Positions 21,298 to 29,704 of a stretch of DNA of 64,000 nucleotides are shown here, in pieces (positions within the stretch are counted from its first letter, which is position 1; every line of letters starts with the position of its first letter). The DNA lies in NCBI GenBank assembly GCA_036008685.1, contig DASYNF010000210.1, positions 1 through 64,000 on the forward strand, in the 5' to 3' direction. Under the pieces are notes generated by a model that saw only the letters and a program-made list of their open reading frames with translations, had not been told where the DNA came from and did not search any database. The translations under genes were made by a program, and so were the position numbers. The DNA comes from Actinomadura_C sp036008685. GTDB taxonomy: Bacteria > Actinomycetota > Actinomycetes > Streptosporangiales > Streptosporangiaceae.

Positions 21298-21346
21298 GCG
21301 AAAGGCCCCCGGGCCGCCCCTCTCGGGCGACGCGGGGGCCTTTCGC
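21298..21346. terminator. Bidirectional terminator between nei2 and dps
   Basis: GCGAAAGGCCCCCG (21298-21311) pairs perfectly with CGGGGGCCTTTCGC (21333-21346). The 21-nt interior can pair further (CGCCC with GGGCG). AAA and TTT inside the arms give a U-rich 3' side in both directions. It fits the convergent genes on either side. Confidence 0.9.
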
Positions 21347-21427
21347 CGCGACTGTGCTGGTCGATGGACGGACCGGTCGATCCACGTCCGTGTGGCCGGC
21401 TCAGGGCTCGCTCGGCTCTGGGCTCGC

Positions 21428-21895
21428 TCAGCTCTGGACGCTGAACATCCAGAGGTGTTTCTCCAGGTCGGCGGTGATCTCGATGAGCAGGCTCTGGGTG
21501 ACCAGGTCGGCGTTCTCGGTCTCCGCGATGCGTTCACGGAATCGCTGGACCGACTGGCCGAGGATGTCCGTGAACGTGGTGATCACCTTGTCCTGGTCGA
21601 GGAAACCGCTCTCGAGCCGCGGCAGCCCCGTGGATTCGGCGACGGTACTCGGCCGCCCATCCGGACTGATCCCCATGGCGACGGCACGCTCGGCCACGGA
21701 GTCGGAATGCTCACGCACGGTGTCGACGACCTCGTCGAGCTGCTCGTGCAACGGCCTGAAATGTCGTCCGGTGATGTTCCAGTGTGCCTGCTTGGCGGTC
21801 AGCGCCACGTCGATCAGATCGACGAGCGCGCCCTGAAGTGCCTTGGCTACGCCCTTCCGGGCGTCGTCCGTAAGCGGGCTCTTGACCGTCGTCAT
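21428..21895 (-). CDS. dps: Dps family DNA-binding ferritin-like protein
   Basis: This 155-residue four-helix iron-storage protein protects DNA from peroxide. The inter-subunit ferroxidase ligands keep the spacing known for Dps: His38 (AHWN), His50, Asp54, Asp65 and Glu69. The N-terminal tail is short (about 12 residues with two Lys and one Arg), so DNA binding by the tail may be weak. The start is ATG 21895. A palindrome 24 bp upstream is a likely operator. It faces nei2 across a shared terminator. Confidence 0.95.
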   Translation of the reverse strand: MTTVKSPLTDDARKGVAKALQGALVDLIDVALTAKQAHWNITGRHFRPLHEQLDEVVDTVREHSDSVAERAVAMGISPDGRPSTVAESTGLPRLESGFLDQDKVITTFTDILGQSVQRFRERIAETENADLVTQSLLIEITADLEKHLWMFSVQS

Positions 21896-21918
21896 CGGCG
21901 GCCTCCCCCCGTGCCAGG

Positions 21919-21933
21919 ATTGAAAGCTTCAAT
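21919..21933 (-). promoter_or_regulatory. Palindrome upstream of dps
   Basis: ATTGAA (21919-21924) and TTCAAT (21928-21933) form a perfect inverted repeat around AGC, 24 bp before the dps start. TTGAA-TTCAA arms recall Fur/PerR-type boxes, which would suit a peroxide- or iron-linked gene. The identity of the regulator is a guess. Confidence 0.5.
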
Positions 21934-21978
21934 TCTTCCAACATAGGCGGGTTGCCCCGAATTCCGGAGCGTCGGGGA

Positions 21979-22353
21979 TCAGGCGGCTACCATGTCCGCA
22001 CGGAACGCGTCGCCGGCGATCTCTTCCGGAGTGGACGGGATGCTGTCCGCATCGATCCCGGTGCCGTCCAGCCGCTCGTGCGCGGGCGGCGCACCGGCCA
22101 TGACCGGCTCATGCTGGAGCTCGGCGAGCGCCAGGAGGTCTGAGACCTCACGTAGTACATGGGACAGGGGCACGCCCAAGGCTTTGCAGATAGACGAGAG
22201 CAGCTCCGAGGAGGCCTCTTTCTGACCCCGCTCGACCTCGGAGAGGTAGCCCAGCGAGACCCTTGCCGCCGCCGACACCTCACGGAGGGTGCGACCCTGG
22301 CGCAGCCGCAGCTGCCGCAGTACGTCACCAAGCAGCTGGCGAAGCAGGACCAT
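21979..22353 (-). CDS. clgR: ClgR/PopR-type Xre regulator of Clp protease genes
   Basis: This 124-residue activator switches on clpP-type protease and chaperone genes. The Xre helix-turn-helix spans about residues 9-65 with GRTLREVSAAARVSLGYLSE and VERGQKEASSELLSSICKAL, nearly the family signature. The chain ends in DMVAA. In Streptomyces ClgR and PopR, C-terminal alanines make the protein a ClpP substrate and close a feedback loop, and the same appears possible here. The gene lies downstream of cinA in the rimO-pgsA-cinA series, a position conserved in actinobacteria. Confidence 0.9.
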   Translation of the reverse strand: MVLLRQLLGDVLRQLRLRQGRTLREVSAAARVSLGYLSEVERGQKEASSELLSSICKALGVPLSHVLREVSDLLALAELQHEPVMAGAPPAHERLDGTGIDADSIPSTPEEIAGDAFRADMVAA

Positions 22354-22440
22354 CGTCTCGCTCCCTCCTCATAATTCGGACCCTCTAACGGTTCCACCGT
22401 ACCCGCCTTCACGGCAGGCATGGCAGACCGAAGATTTCAT

Positions 22441-22453
22441 GTTCGCTCCGAAC
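22441..22453. promoter_or_regulatory. Candidate ClgR binding site
   Basis: GTTCGCTCCGAAC is a perfect inverted repeat (GTTCG, 3 nt, CGAAC) in the cinA-clgR gap, 88 bp before the clgR start. It resembles the reported Streptomyces ClgR motif GTTCGC-N5-GCG with one mismatch. It could serve clgR autoregulation. Confidence 0.5.
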
Positions 22454-22465
22454 GTAACGCTGTAA

Positions 22466-23761
22466 TCAGGGGCTTTCTTCCCGATCTTCCAGGCCTTCCG
22501 GCCATTCGTACGTGGCGTCAAGCCCGAGGATCCCGCGTCTCAGCAGGTCAAGAGCGTGGACGACGGTCATCCGGCGGATCAGCGGCCGCACCCGCTCGCC
22601 CGTGCCGTGCACGGGGAGCCGCGGGGACTCCACCACGGACATGCCCCCTGGTCCCGCCACGGCGATGTGCACGGTGCCGACCGGCTGCCCGTCCTGGGGG
22701 TCGGGACCGGCGACTCCGGTGACGCCCACCCCGTAGGAGGCTCCGAGCCGCTCTCGCACGCCCTCCGCCATGGCGAGGGCCACCTCGGGATGTACGGCGC
22801 CGTGGCGGTCGAGCAGTTCGCGGGGAACCCCCAGGAGCGAGGACTTGAGCGAGGTGGAGTAGGCCACGACGCCGCCCGCGAACGTGGCCGACGAGCCCGG
22901 CATGCCCGTGAGCTCGGCGCCGAGCAGGCCGCCCGTGAGCGACTCGGCCACGGCCACGGTGGCGGAGCGCTCGGAGAGCAACCGGTGCACGACCCGGTCG
23001 AGTGTGTCCTCCTCCGCCCCGTAGACGGCGGTGCCGAGGAGGTCCCGGGTGAGTTCCTCGGCCTCGCCCAGCAGAACCCTGGCGTCGGGGCCCGTGGCCG
23101 TGATCCTGATCTTCACCTCGGCCGGCTCCGGCAGGTACGCGATCCGTACGCCATCGAGCCCCTCGACGGGCGCCAGCCGGGTCGCGAGCACGGACTCCCA
23201 GACCCCGGCGGTGCGAAGGGTGCGCCGGTGCGGCGCCGGCCCGGCCAAGCGGGTCCGCAGGTCCGGGAGGACGACGTCAGAGATGATCGCACGCATCTCG
23301 TGGGGAACCCCGGGAAGGGCATAGACGACCCCGCCCGCCAGGTTCATCCGGATCCCGGGCGCGCTTCCGGCCGGGTTGCCCAGCAGCGTCGCGCCCTCGG
23401 GGACCTGCGCCATGCGCAGCGCCATCGGCTTCAGCGGCCGGCCGGCCGCGGTGGCGCGCTCGCGCAGCCGCGCCTCGATGTCGGGATCTCGGATCAGTCG
23501 TACGCCCGCGGCCTTGGCGAGCGCGTCCCGGGTCAGATCGTCGTAGGTCGGGCCCAGACCACCGGTAGTGATCACCGCCTCGGCGCGGCTCAACGCCTCG
23601 GCGACCGCGTCGATGATCGGATCGATCTGGTCGCTCACGACGACGCTGCGGGTCACCTCCACCCCGCTCTCGGCAAGGCGCTGTCCCAGCCAGGCCGCGT
23701 TGCCGTTGATCGTGTCGCCGAGCAGCAGTTCGTCCCCGATGGTGAGCAGCTCCACCCGCAT
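22466..23761 (-). CDS. cinA: CinA: competence/damage-inducible protein with NMN amidase domain
   Basis: This is a 431-residue two-domain protein. The N-terminal MoCF-biosynthesis-like domain (MRVELLTIGDELLLGDTING, then ITTGGLGPTYDDLT) acts on ADP-ribose-type pyrophosphates. The C-terminal domain from about residue 265 (VAVAESLTGGLLGAELT, then GVTGVAGPDPQDGQPVG) is the PncC-type nicotinamide-mononucleotide deamidase used in NAD recycling. In other bacteria CinA is linked to RecA and DNA damage. It is in a run with pgsA and rimO on the same strand, 77 bp after pgsA. Confidence 0.95.
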   Translation of the reverse strand: MRVELLTIGDELLLGDTINGNAAWLGQRLAESGVEVTRSVVVSDQIDPIIDAVAEALSRAEAVITTGGLGPTYDDLTRDALAKAAGVRLIRDPDIEARLRERATAAGRPLKPMALRMAQVPEGATLLGNPAGSAPGIRMNLAGGVVYALPGVPHEMRAIISDVVLPDLRTRLAGPAPHRRTLRTAGVWESVLATRLAPVEGLDGVRIAYLPEPAEVKIRITATGPDARVLLGEAEELTRDLLGTAVYGAEEDTLDRVVHRLLSERSATVAVAESLTGGLLGAELTGMPGSSATFAGGVVAYSTSLKSSLLGVPRELLDRHGAVHPEVALAMAEGVRERLGASYGVGVTGVAGPDPQDGQPVGTVHIAVAGPGGMSVVESPRLPVHGTGERVRPLIRRMTVVHALDLLRRGILGLDATYEWPEGLEDREESP

Positions 23762-23838
23762 GGCTCAGGAACTTACAAGGCGCCGCCGCGCCGCTCCGCA
23801 GCGCATGGCCCGAAAAGCAGCCGGGACGGCGGCACGCT

Positions 23839-24453
23839 TCAACGGCGGGCCTGACGGCGCAGCCGCCAGGCCCGGACCACATAGTCCAGCCCGGTGACCA
23901 CGGTGACCAGCAGCGCCGCCCCCATGACCGCCCAGCGGAGCGGGTCGATGGGGCCCGGCAGGATGAACAGGGTGATCGCGATGATCTGCAGCACCGTCTT
24001 GAGCTTGCCGCCCTTGCTGGCCGGGATGACGCCGTACCGGATCACCACCAGGCGCAGCAGCGTGATGCCGATCTCCCGGACCAGGATGGCGATCGTGACC
24101 CACCACCACAGCTCACCGAGGACGGACAGCCCGACCAGAGCCGAGCCGGTGAGGGCCTTGTCCGCGATCGGATCAGCGATCTTCCCGAAGTCGGTGACGA
24201 GGTTCCTCTTCCGGGCGAGCTCGCCATCGATCCAGTCGGTCATCGAGGCGACGCCGAACACCACCAGTGCGGCGAGACGCCCTGACGTGCTCCCGGTGAA
24301 CAGCAACAGGACGAACACCGGCACGAGGGCCATCCGCACCAGGGTCAGCAGGTTGGCGATGTTCCAGACACTCGGCCGGACGGACTCCTTGGCGGAGACC
24401 GCGTCCGCGGCGGAGTAGGCCGAGGGCACCGCCAACGGGTCGGGTCCGGTCAT
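23839..24453 (-). CDS. pgsA: CDP-diacylglycerol--glycerol-3-phosphate 3-phosphatidyltransferase
   Basis: This 204-residue membrane enzyme makes phosphatidylglycerol phosphate. The CDP-alcohol phosphotransferase motif D-G-x2-A-R-x8-G-x3-D-x3-D is complete in DGELARKRNLVTDFGKIADP and the residues just after it. Several membrane spans follow. The start codon overlaps the rimO stop as ATGA, so translation is coupled to rimO. A PgsA beside rimO, cinA and clgR is the standard actinobacterial arrangement. Confidence 0.93.
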   Translation of the reverse strand: MTGPDPLAVPSAYSAADAVSAKESVRPSVWNIANLLTLVRMALVPVFVLLLFTGSTSGRLAALVVFGVASMTDWIDGELARKRNLVTDFGKIADPIADKALTGSALVGLSVLGELWWWVTIAILVREIGITLLRLVVIRYGVIPASKGGKLKTVLQIIAITLFILPGPIDPLRWAVMGAALLVTVVTGLDYVVRAWRLRRQARR

Positions 24454-25928
24454 GTCCGGCTCGCGGTCTCCAAGGCGTCGGCGACGAGGTCCACACCCTC
24501 GCTTCCGGTCACGCGAGCGGGAACGATCTCGCCGACGGCGAGATCCCTCCCCCGCACGGTCACCGCGCCGTCCACCTCGGGTGCCTGGTGCGCTGCCCTG
24601 CCCTCATAGCGGTCGTCCCCGAGCCGCGCCTCCACCAGCACGTCGACGACGGAGTCCAGCCGGTCCTCGGCTCGCTGTGCCGTCAGCTCCTCGGCGAGCT
24701 CGGCGACCTCGGCCAGCCGCCGCGCCACGTCCTCCTCGGCCAGCTTGCCGTCGAACGTGGCGGCCTCGGTGCCGTCCTCGTCGGAGTAACCGAAGACCCC
24801 GATCGCGTCGAGCCGGGCCGCCGACAGGAACTCCGTGAGCTCCTCGAGGTCGTCCTCGGTCTCACCCGGGAAGCCCACGATGAAGTTGGACCGCACGCCC
24901 GCCTCCGGGGCCAGAGCCCGGATCTGGTCGAGCAGCTCCAGGAACCGCACCCGGTCGCCGAAGCGGCGCATCCGGCGCAGGACGGGGCCACTGGCGTGCT
25001 GAAAGGACAGATCGAAGTACGGCACGACGCCCGGAGTCGAGCACAACGCCTCGATCAGGCCAGGGCGCAGCTCCGCGGGCTGCAGGTAGCTCACCCTGAC
25101 GCGGGCGATCCCCTCCACCGCGGCGAGCGCGGGCAGCAGGGTCTCGAGAGCCCTCAGATCGCCCAGATCCTTGCCGTACGACGTGGAGTTCTCACTGACG
25201 AGCACGAGCTCCCGCACGTCGTGGCCGGCGAGCCAGCGGGCCTCCTCGACCACCTCACGCGGTGGACGTGAGACGTAGGCTCCGCGGAAGGCCGGGATCG
25301 CGCAGAAGGTGCAGCGCCGGTCGCAGCCGGAGGCCAGCTTGAGAGGGGCGACGGGTCCACCGCCGAGCCGCCGCCGCAGCACGTGAGGGCCGGACGCGGG
25401 GGCCACACCGTCCGGCAGGTCGGCCACGGTGACGGGCTGATCCGCCGTACCGCCGTGGCCGGGGATGTGGACATCCGAGGAACGCCGCTCCACCGGAGTC
25501 AGTGGGAGCAGCGTCCGGCGGTCACGAGGCTTGTGGGCCTCGCGGCGCCGGCCGGCGAGGACGTCGTCGAGCCGCGCGCCGATGTCCGTGTAGTCGTCGA
25601 AGCTCAGGACCGCGTCGGCCTCGGGCAGCGCCTCGGCGAGCTCCGCCCCGTAACGCTCCGCCATGCACCCGGCGGCGACGACCTTCGCCCCGGAGTCCTG
25701 CGCGGCGAGGAGCGTGTCGATGGAGTCCTTCTTGGCCGCGTCGATGAAACCGCAGGTGTTGACGACGACCACACCGGCCTCGTCGGCCTCGTCGACCAGG
25801 CTCCAGCCCGCGACCTCGAGTCTGGCGGCCAGTTCCTCCGAGTCGACCTCGTTGCGCGCGCAGCCCAACGTCACCAGGGACACAGAGCGGCGAGCCGCCG
25901 AGCGAGCGGGGTGGTCGGCATCAGTCAC
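24450..25928 (-). CDS. rimO: Ribosomal protein S12 methylthiotransferase RimO
   Basis: This 492-residue radical-SAM enzyme adds a methylthio group to an Asp of ribosomal protein S12. An N-terminal UPF0004 domain starts with VSLVTLGCARNEVDSEEL. The radical-SAM cluster is GCDRRCTFCAIPAFRG (C-x3-C-x2-C), and a TRAM domain occupies the last 65 residues. The GTG at 25928 has GGAAGGGA at proper spacing. An in-frame GTG at 25946 overlaps that site and is less likely. The Pro/Arg-rich insert between UPF0004 and the radical-SAM core is longer than in E. coli. Confidence 0.94.
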   Translation of the reverse strand: MTDADHPARSAARRSVSLVTLGCARNEVDSEELAARLEVAGWSLVDEADEAGVVVVNTCGFIDAAKKDSIDTLLAAQDSGAKVVAAGCMAERYGAELAEALPEADAVLSFDDYTDIGARLDDVLAGRRREAHKPRDRRTLLPLTPVERRSSDVHIPGHGGTADQPVTVADLPDGVAPASGPHVLRRRLGGGPVAPLKLASGCDRRCTFCAIPAFRGAYVSRPPREVVEEARWLAGHDVRELVLVSENSTSYGKDLGDLRALETLLPALAAVEGIARVRVSYLQPAELRPGLIEALCSTPGVVPYFDLSFQHASGPVLRRMRRFGDRVRFLELLDQIRALAPEAGVRSNFIVGFPGETEDDLEELTEFLSAARLDAIGVFGYSDEDGTEAATFDGKLAEEDVARRLAEVAELAEELTAQRAEDRLDSVVDVLVEARLGDDRYEGRAAHQAPEVDGAVTVRGRDLAVGEIVPARVTGSEGVDLVADALETASRT

Positions 25929-26086
25929 GCGAAGCGTCCCTTCCACGCCGCCCGCCCCGAGAACGAGAAGGCGAGCGCGTCCATCGATACAGAGCGGCGA
26001 GCCGGGCTCACGTCTGTGAGGAACCTACCGGATGTGGGCATGCCACTAACGGTAATGGCCTCCGGCACCGTAACCGGACACCGCGT

Positions 26087-26818
26087 CTAGGCCGTCTCGG
26101 GCCGGCCGGGTCCGAAGCTGAGGCGGAGCACCTGTCCTGAGGCCCCTGGTGTGCCGAGATCCTTGCCGTTGACGGTCAGCTTCACGCCACCGCCATTGCC
26201 GATGAGGATGCGGATCCGCCTGGAGGCGGTCCACTCCTTGACGTCCCCGCGGTGGACGAGCCCGCTGAAGATCTCTTTGCCGGTGGCGTCGCGGACGTTG
26301 AGCCAGCTGGAGCGACTGGCCTTGACCATGAGCTCCACCTGCTTGGGCGGGAGGACGGGCGCAGACCGGTCCTGCGTGGCCGGGGACGAGGTCGGCTGGG
26401 CCGCCGGGGCGGGCGGGCGGGCCGTCCGTGCGGGCGTCCCGTCACCGCTGAACACGCGCACGAGCCCGTAGAGGACGACGATGGCGAGGGCGACGAGCAT
26501 CGCGGCGCTCCAGTTCGGCGCCCGCCGCTCCCGGATCCGCACCGGGATCTCCGGTTCGAAGGCGGTGACGGCCGACAGCGTCTGCGGGGCTCCGTGCGCG
26601 TCGTCGAACTCGCGCACGAGGGGCTCGGGGTCGATGCCGATGACCTGGGAGATGCTGCGGATATGGCCACGAGCGTAAAAGTTGCCACCGCACAGGCTGA
26701 AGTCGTTGTTCTCGATGCCGCGGATCACGGTCTCCCGGATCCGGGTCCGCGTGCTCACCTGCTTGAGGGTGAGACCGGCCTCCCGGCGTTGCTCGGCCAA
26801 GGTCTCGCCGATCCTCAC
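26087..26818 (-). CDS. RodZ-like HTH membrane protein (HTH_25 + DUF4115)
   Basis: This is a 243-residue bitopic protein. A Xre-like helix-turn-helix fills residues 1-70 (IGETLAEQRREAGLTLKQVS). One membrane span follows at about 131-150 (AAMLVALAIVVLYGLVRVF). A Pro/Ala linker leads to a beta-rich external DUF4115 domain with SRSSWLNVRDATGKEIFSGL. The layout is that of RodZ, which links MreB to the cell-wall machinery. In this phylum the gene regularly sits between ftsK and rimO, as here. A role in cell shape or division is inferred from the family. Confidence 0.87.
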   Translation of the reverse strand: MRIGETLAEQRREAGLTLKQVSTRTRIRETVIRGIENNDFSLCGGNFYARGHIRSISQVIGIDPEPLVREFDDAHGAPQTLSAVTAFEPEIPVRIRERRAPNWSAAMLVALAIVVLYGLVRVFSGDGTPARTARPPAPAAQPTSSPATQDRSAPVLPPKQVELMVKASRSSWLNVRDATGKEIFSGLVHRGDVKEWTASRRIRILIGNGGGVKLTVNGKDLGTPGASGQVLRLSFGPGRPETA

Positions 26819-26976
26819 GCTGAGCCTCCCGGGAAACTCGAGCCGGCACTCCCCCCGCGCCGTGCTGACGTGCGGTTCCCATTCCCGCTGACCAGTCTAG
26901 GAACGAGGACGCTCGTAATGCGATACGCAACGCGGCACGAAACTCCCCGGTTTTCCGGCTCCCGGTAACCGGCCAC

Positions 26977-29553
26977 TCAGCCGCCGCCCCGGAGTTGGGC
27001 GAGGACTTCTGGCAGATCGTCTGGTTTGGCCACCACGTCGCGGGCCTTGGAGCCCTCACTGGGCCCTACGATGCCCCGGCTCTCCATGAGGTCCATGAGC
27101 CGGCCGGCCTTGGCGAATCCGACCCGGAGCTTGCGCTGCAGCATGGACGTGGATCCGAACTGGGTCGAGACCACCAGCTCGATCGCCTGCACCAGCAGGT
27201 CGAGATCGTCGCCGATGTCCTCGTCGATCTCCTTCTTCTGCGTGGCGACCTCGGCCACGTCCTCGCGATAGGCCGGCTCCATCTGCTGCCTGCAGTGGGC
27301 GACGACGCGCTCTATCTCCGATTCGGACACGAAGGCGTTCTGGAGCCGCAGGGGTTTGCTGACGCCCATGGGCAGGAACAGCGCGTCGCCCTGTCCCACC
27401 AGTTTCTCCGCCCCTGGCTGGTCGAGGATGACCCGGCTGTCGGCGAGGGAGGAGGTCGCGAACGCGAGCCGCGAAGGCACGTTGGCCTTGATGAGACCCG
27501 TCACGACGTCCACGCTCGGCCGCTGCGTCGCGAGCACGAGGTGGATCCCGGCGGCCCGGGCGAGCTGGGTGATGCGGACGACCGAATCCTCGACGTCCCG
27601 GGGGGCGACCATCATCAGGTCCGCGAGCTCGTCCACGATCACCAGGAGGTAGGGGTAGGGGCGGTAGACCCGCTCGCTCCCCGGCGGAGCGGTCAGCTTG
27701 TCCGCCCGTACGGCCTTGTTGAAGTCGTCGATGTGCCGGAAACCCGAGGCCGCGAGGTCGTCGTAGCGGCGGTCCATCTCGCCGACGACCCACTGCAGCG
27801 CCTCGGCAGCCTTCTTGGGGTTGGTGATGATGGGCGTGATGAGATGCGGGATCCCGGCGTATGAGGACAACTCGACCCGCTTGGGGTCCACGAGGACCAT
27901 GCGGACCTCATCGGGGGTGGACCGCATGAGCACTGAGGTGATGAGGCCGTTGATGCAGGTGGACTTTCCCGCGCCGGTGGCCCCGGCGATCAGCATGTGC
28001 GGCATCTTCGCCAGGTTGGCCACGACCGTACGACCCTCGACGTCCTTGCCGAGGCCGACCAGCATCGGGTGGTGCTGCTTCGTGGCGGTGGGCGAGCGCA
28101 GCACGTCCCCGAGGCTGACGATGTCCTTGTCGACGTTGGGGATCTCCACCCCGATCGCGGACTTGCCGGGGATCGGCGAGATGATCCGTACGTCCGCGCT
28201 CTTGACCGCCAGCGCGATGTTCCTCGTCAGTGCGGTGACCTTCTCGACCTTGACCGCGGGGCCGAGCTCGATCTCGTAACGCGTGATGGTGGGACCCCGG
28301 GTGAACCCGGTGACCTGAGCGTCCACGTCGAACTGCTCCAGCACCCCGGTCAGCGCCGCCACGACGATGTCGTTGGCCTTGGTCCGTGGCTTGAGCACGG
28401 AACCCGGGCGGAGGACGTTGGGCGCCGGAAGCTCATAGATCTCCCCGGAGGACGACAGCGGGAGTTGCTCGGAGCGCCGCGGCGCCGGGGACGGATCGGG
28501 CGGCTCGGCGGAGACCGCCGGCTCCGCGGGTCCGGCCTCGGGCTCGGGGGGCTCGGGGTCCATGAGCTCGTCGAGCAGATCCGGCGCCTCCCGCGGAGCG
28601 GGGACCTGCTTGGTCCGGGAGTCCGGCTTGTCCTCCACCACCGGGCTGTCATAGGGCTTCTTGTGGTCGCCCACCTCGATGCCCGATTTGCTCTGCTTTG
28701 GCTTAGATCTCCCGCCTTTACCGGCTTTAGTGTCATCCTGGGACTCATCGCCCCCGGGAGGCCGTTCGCGAAGCGTCGCGAGATCCCATAGCAGCATGAG
28801 GCGGTCGGGGATCCTGTGGACGGGTGTCGCGGTCACCACGAGCAGCCCGAAGCCGCTGAGCAGCAACAGCAGCGGCACCGCGACCCAGGCGCCCAGCAGG
28901 CTCTCGGGCGCCGCCGCCACCAGCCAGCCCACCACTCCGCCCGCCTTGCGGACCGGGCCCATGCCCTTGTCGGGATACGGGGTCCCCGCGCTGATGTGGG
29001 TGATGCCGAGAACCCCCATGAGCAGGGCGCTCGCCCCGATGACGACCCGGCCGGTGTCCTCGTTGCGCTCCGGATGGCGCAGCAGCCGCCAGGCCAACAG
29101 GGCCACAAGGACGGGCAGCTCCATGGCGAACACGCCGAAACCGCCTCGGGCCACGCGCTCGAGCGCGATGGTCGCCATGCCCTGCGGCCGCCACCAGATC
29201 ACCGACGCCAGCACGATCGCCAGGCCGAGCAGGGCCAGTCCGCCCCCGTCACGCCGATGCTCGGGGTCGAGCCCGCGCGCCCCCTGCCCGTACGCCCGGA
29301 ACACGGAGCCGACGGTGTGCGCGATCAGCAGCCATCCCCGGGCGATCAGCCGGAAGAACCCGAAGATCACCTGCGCGATGGGGTCGGGCCGCCGCGGCCC
29401 CCGGCCTCCGCCCGCGCGGTTCCTGGGCCGGGAGCCGGCCGGCCCCTGCGCACGGGAGGCGGCTTTGCGGGCGGCGGGACCGGAGGACCGGGGAGACGCG
29501 CCGCCACGCGCGCGTGAAGGGTTGTTCGCTCCCTTGGACGTACGCGTGGCCAT
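26977..29553 (-). CDS. ftsK: DNA translocase FtsK/SpoIIIE
   Basis: This 858-residue septal DNA pump clears chromosomes at division and sporulation. The N-terminal 90 residues are basic and low in complexity. Four membrane spans lie at about 100-260, then a Pro/Glu-rich linker follows. The motor has Walker A GATGAGKS with Lys530 and Walker B LLVIVDELADLMM. The C-terminal gamma winged helix (TSMLQRKLRVGFAKAGRLMD) reads DNA polarity signals. ATG 29553 lacks a clear Shine-Dalgarno sequence, but in-frame sequence upstream is not coding-like. The gene follows dapA and RNase J on the same strand. Confidence 0.95.
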   Translation of the reverse strand: MATRTSKGANNPSRARGGASPRSSGPAARKAASRAQGPAGSRPRNRAGGGRGPRRPDPIAQVIFGFFRLIARGWLLIAHTVGSVFRAYGQGARGLDPEHRRDGGGLALLGLAIVLASVIWWRPQGMATIALERVARGGFGVFAMELPVLVALLAWRLLRHPERNEDTGRVVIGASALLMGVLGITHISAGTPYPDKGMGPVRKAGGVVGWLVAAAPESLLGAWVAVPLLLLLSGFGLLVVTATPVHRIPDRLMLLWDLATLRERPPGGDESQDDTKAGKGGRSKPKQSKSGIEVGDHKKPYDSPVVEDKPDSRTKQVPAPREAPDLLDELMDPEPPEPEAGPAEPAVSAEPPDPSPAPRRSEQLPLSSSGEIYELPAPNVLRPGSVLKPRTKANDIVVAALTGVLEQFDVDAQVTGFTRGPTITRYEIELGPAVKVEKVTALTRNIALAVKSADVRIISPIPGKSAIGVEIPNVDKDIVSLGDVLRSPTATKQHHPMLVGLGKDVEGRTVVANLAKMPHMLIAGATGAGKSTCINGLITSVLMRSTPDEVRMVLVDPKRVELSSYAGIPHLITPIITNPKKAAEALQWVVGEMDRRYDDLAASGFRHIDDFNKAVRADKLTAPPGSERVYRPYPYLLVIVDELADLMMVAPRDVEDSVVRITQLARAAGIHLVLATQRPSVDVVTGLIKANVPSRLAFATSSLADSRVILDQPGAEKLVGQGDALFLPMGVSKPLRLQNAFVSESEIERVVAHCRQQMEPAYREDVAEVATQKKEIDEDIGDDLDLLVQAIELVVSTQFGSTSMLQRKLRVGFAKAGRLMDLMESRGIVGPSEGSKARDVVAKPDDLPEVLAQLRGGG

Positions 29554-29704
29554 GATGGTGAGAGTAACGAGGCACCCCCGCCGGTTCGGCGGTAGCGGCC
29601 CGGCGTGTCGCCGCTTATCCCCCGCGATCACCCGATAGGTCGGAAACCACCACATGATCGCGCGGCCCACGGCAGCCGCCGGACCGCCCCCGCATCCCCG
29701 CCGG

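Noticed and set aside
21119..21427. The GGGTGACG array as a CRISPR or origin iteron array
   Set aside because: Units are only 8 bp and directly abut with no spacers. No cas, rep or dnaA gene is near.
22441..22453. Reading GTTCG-CTC-CGAAC as an SOS box
   Set aside because: LexA boxes have GAAC first and GTTC second with a 4-nt gap. Here the order is reversed with a 3-nt gap, so a ClgR-type site fits better.
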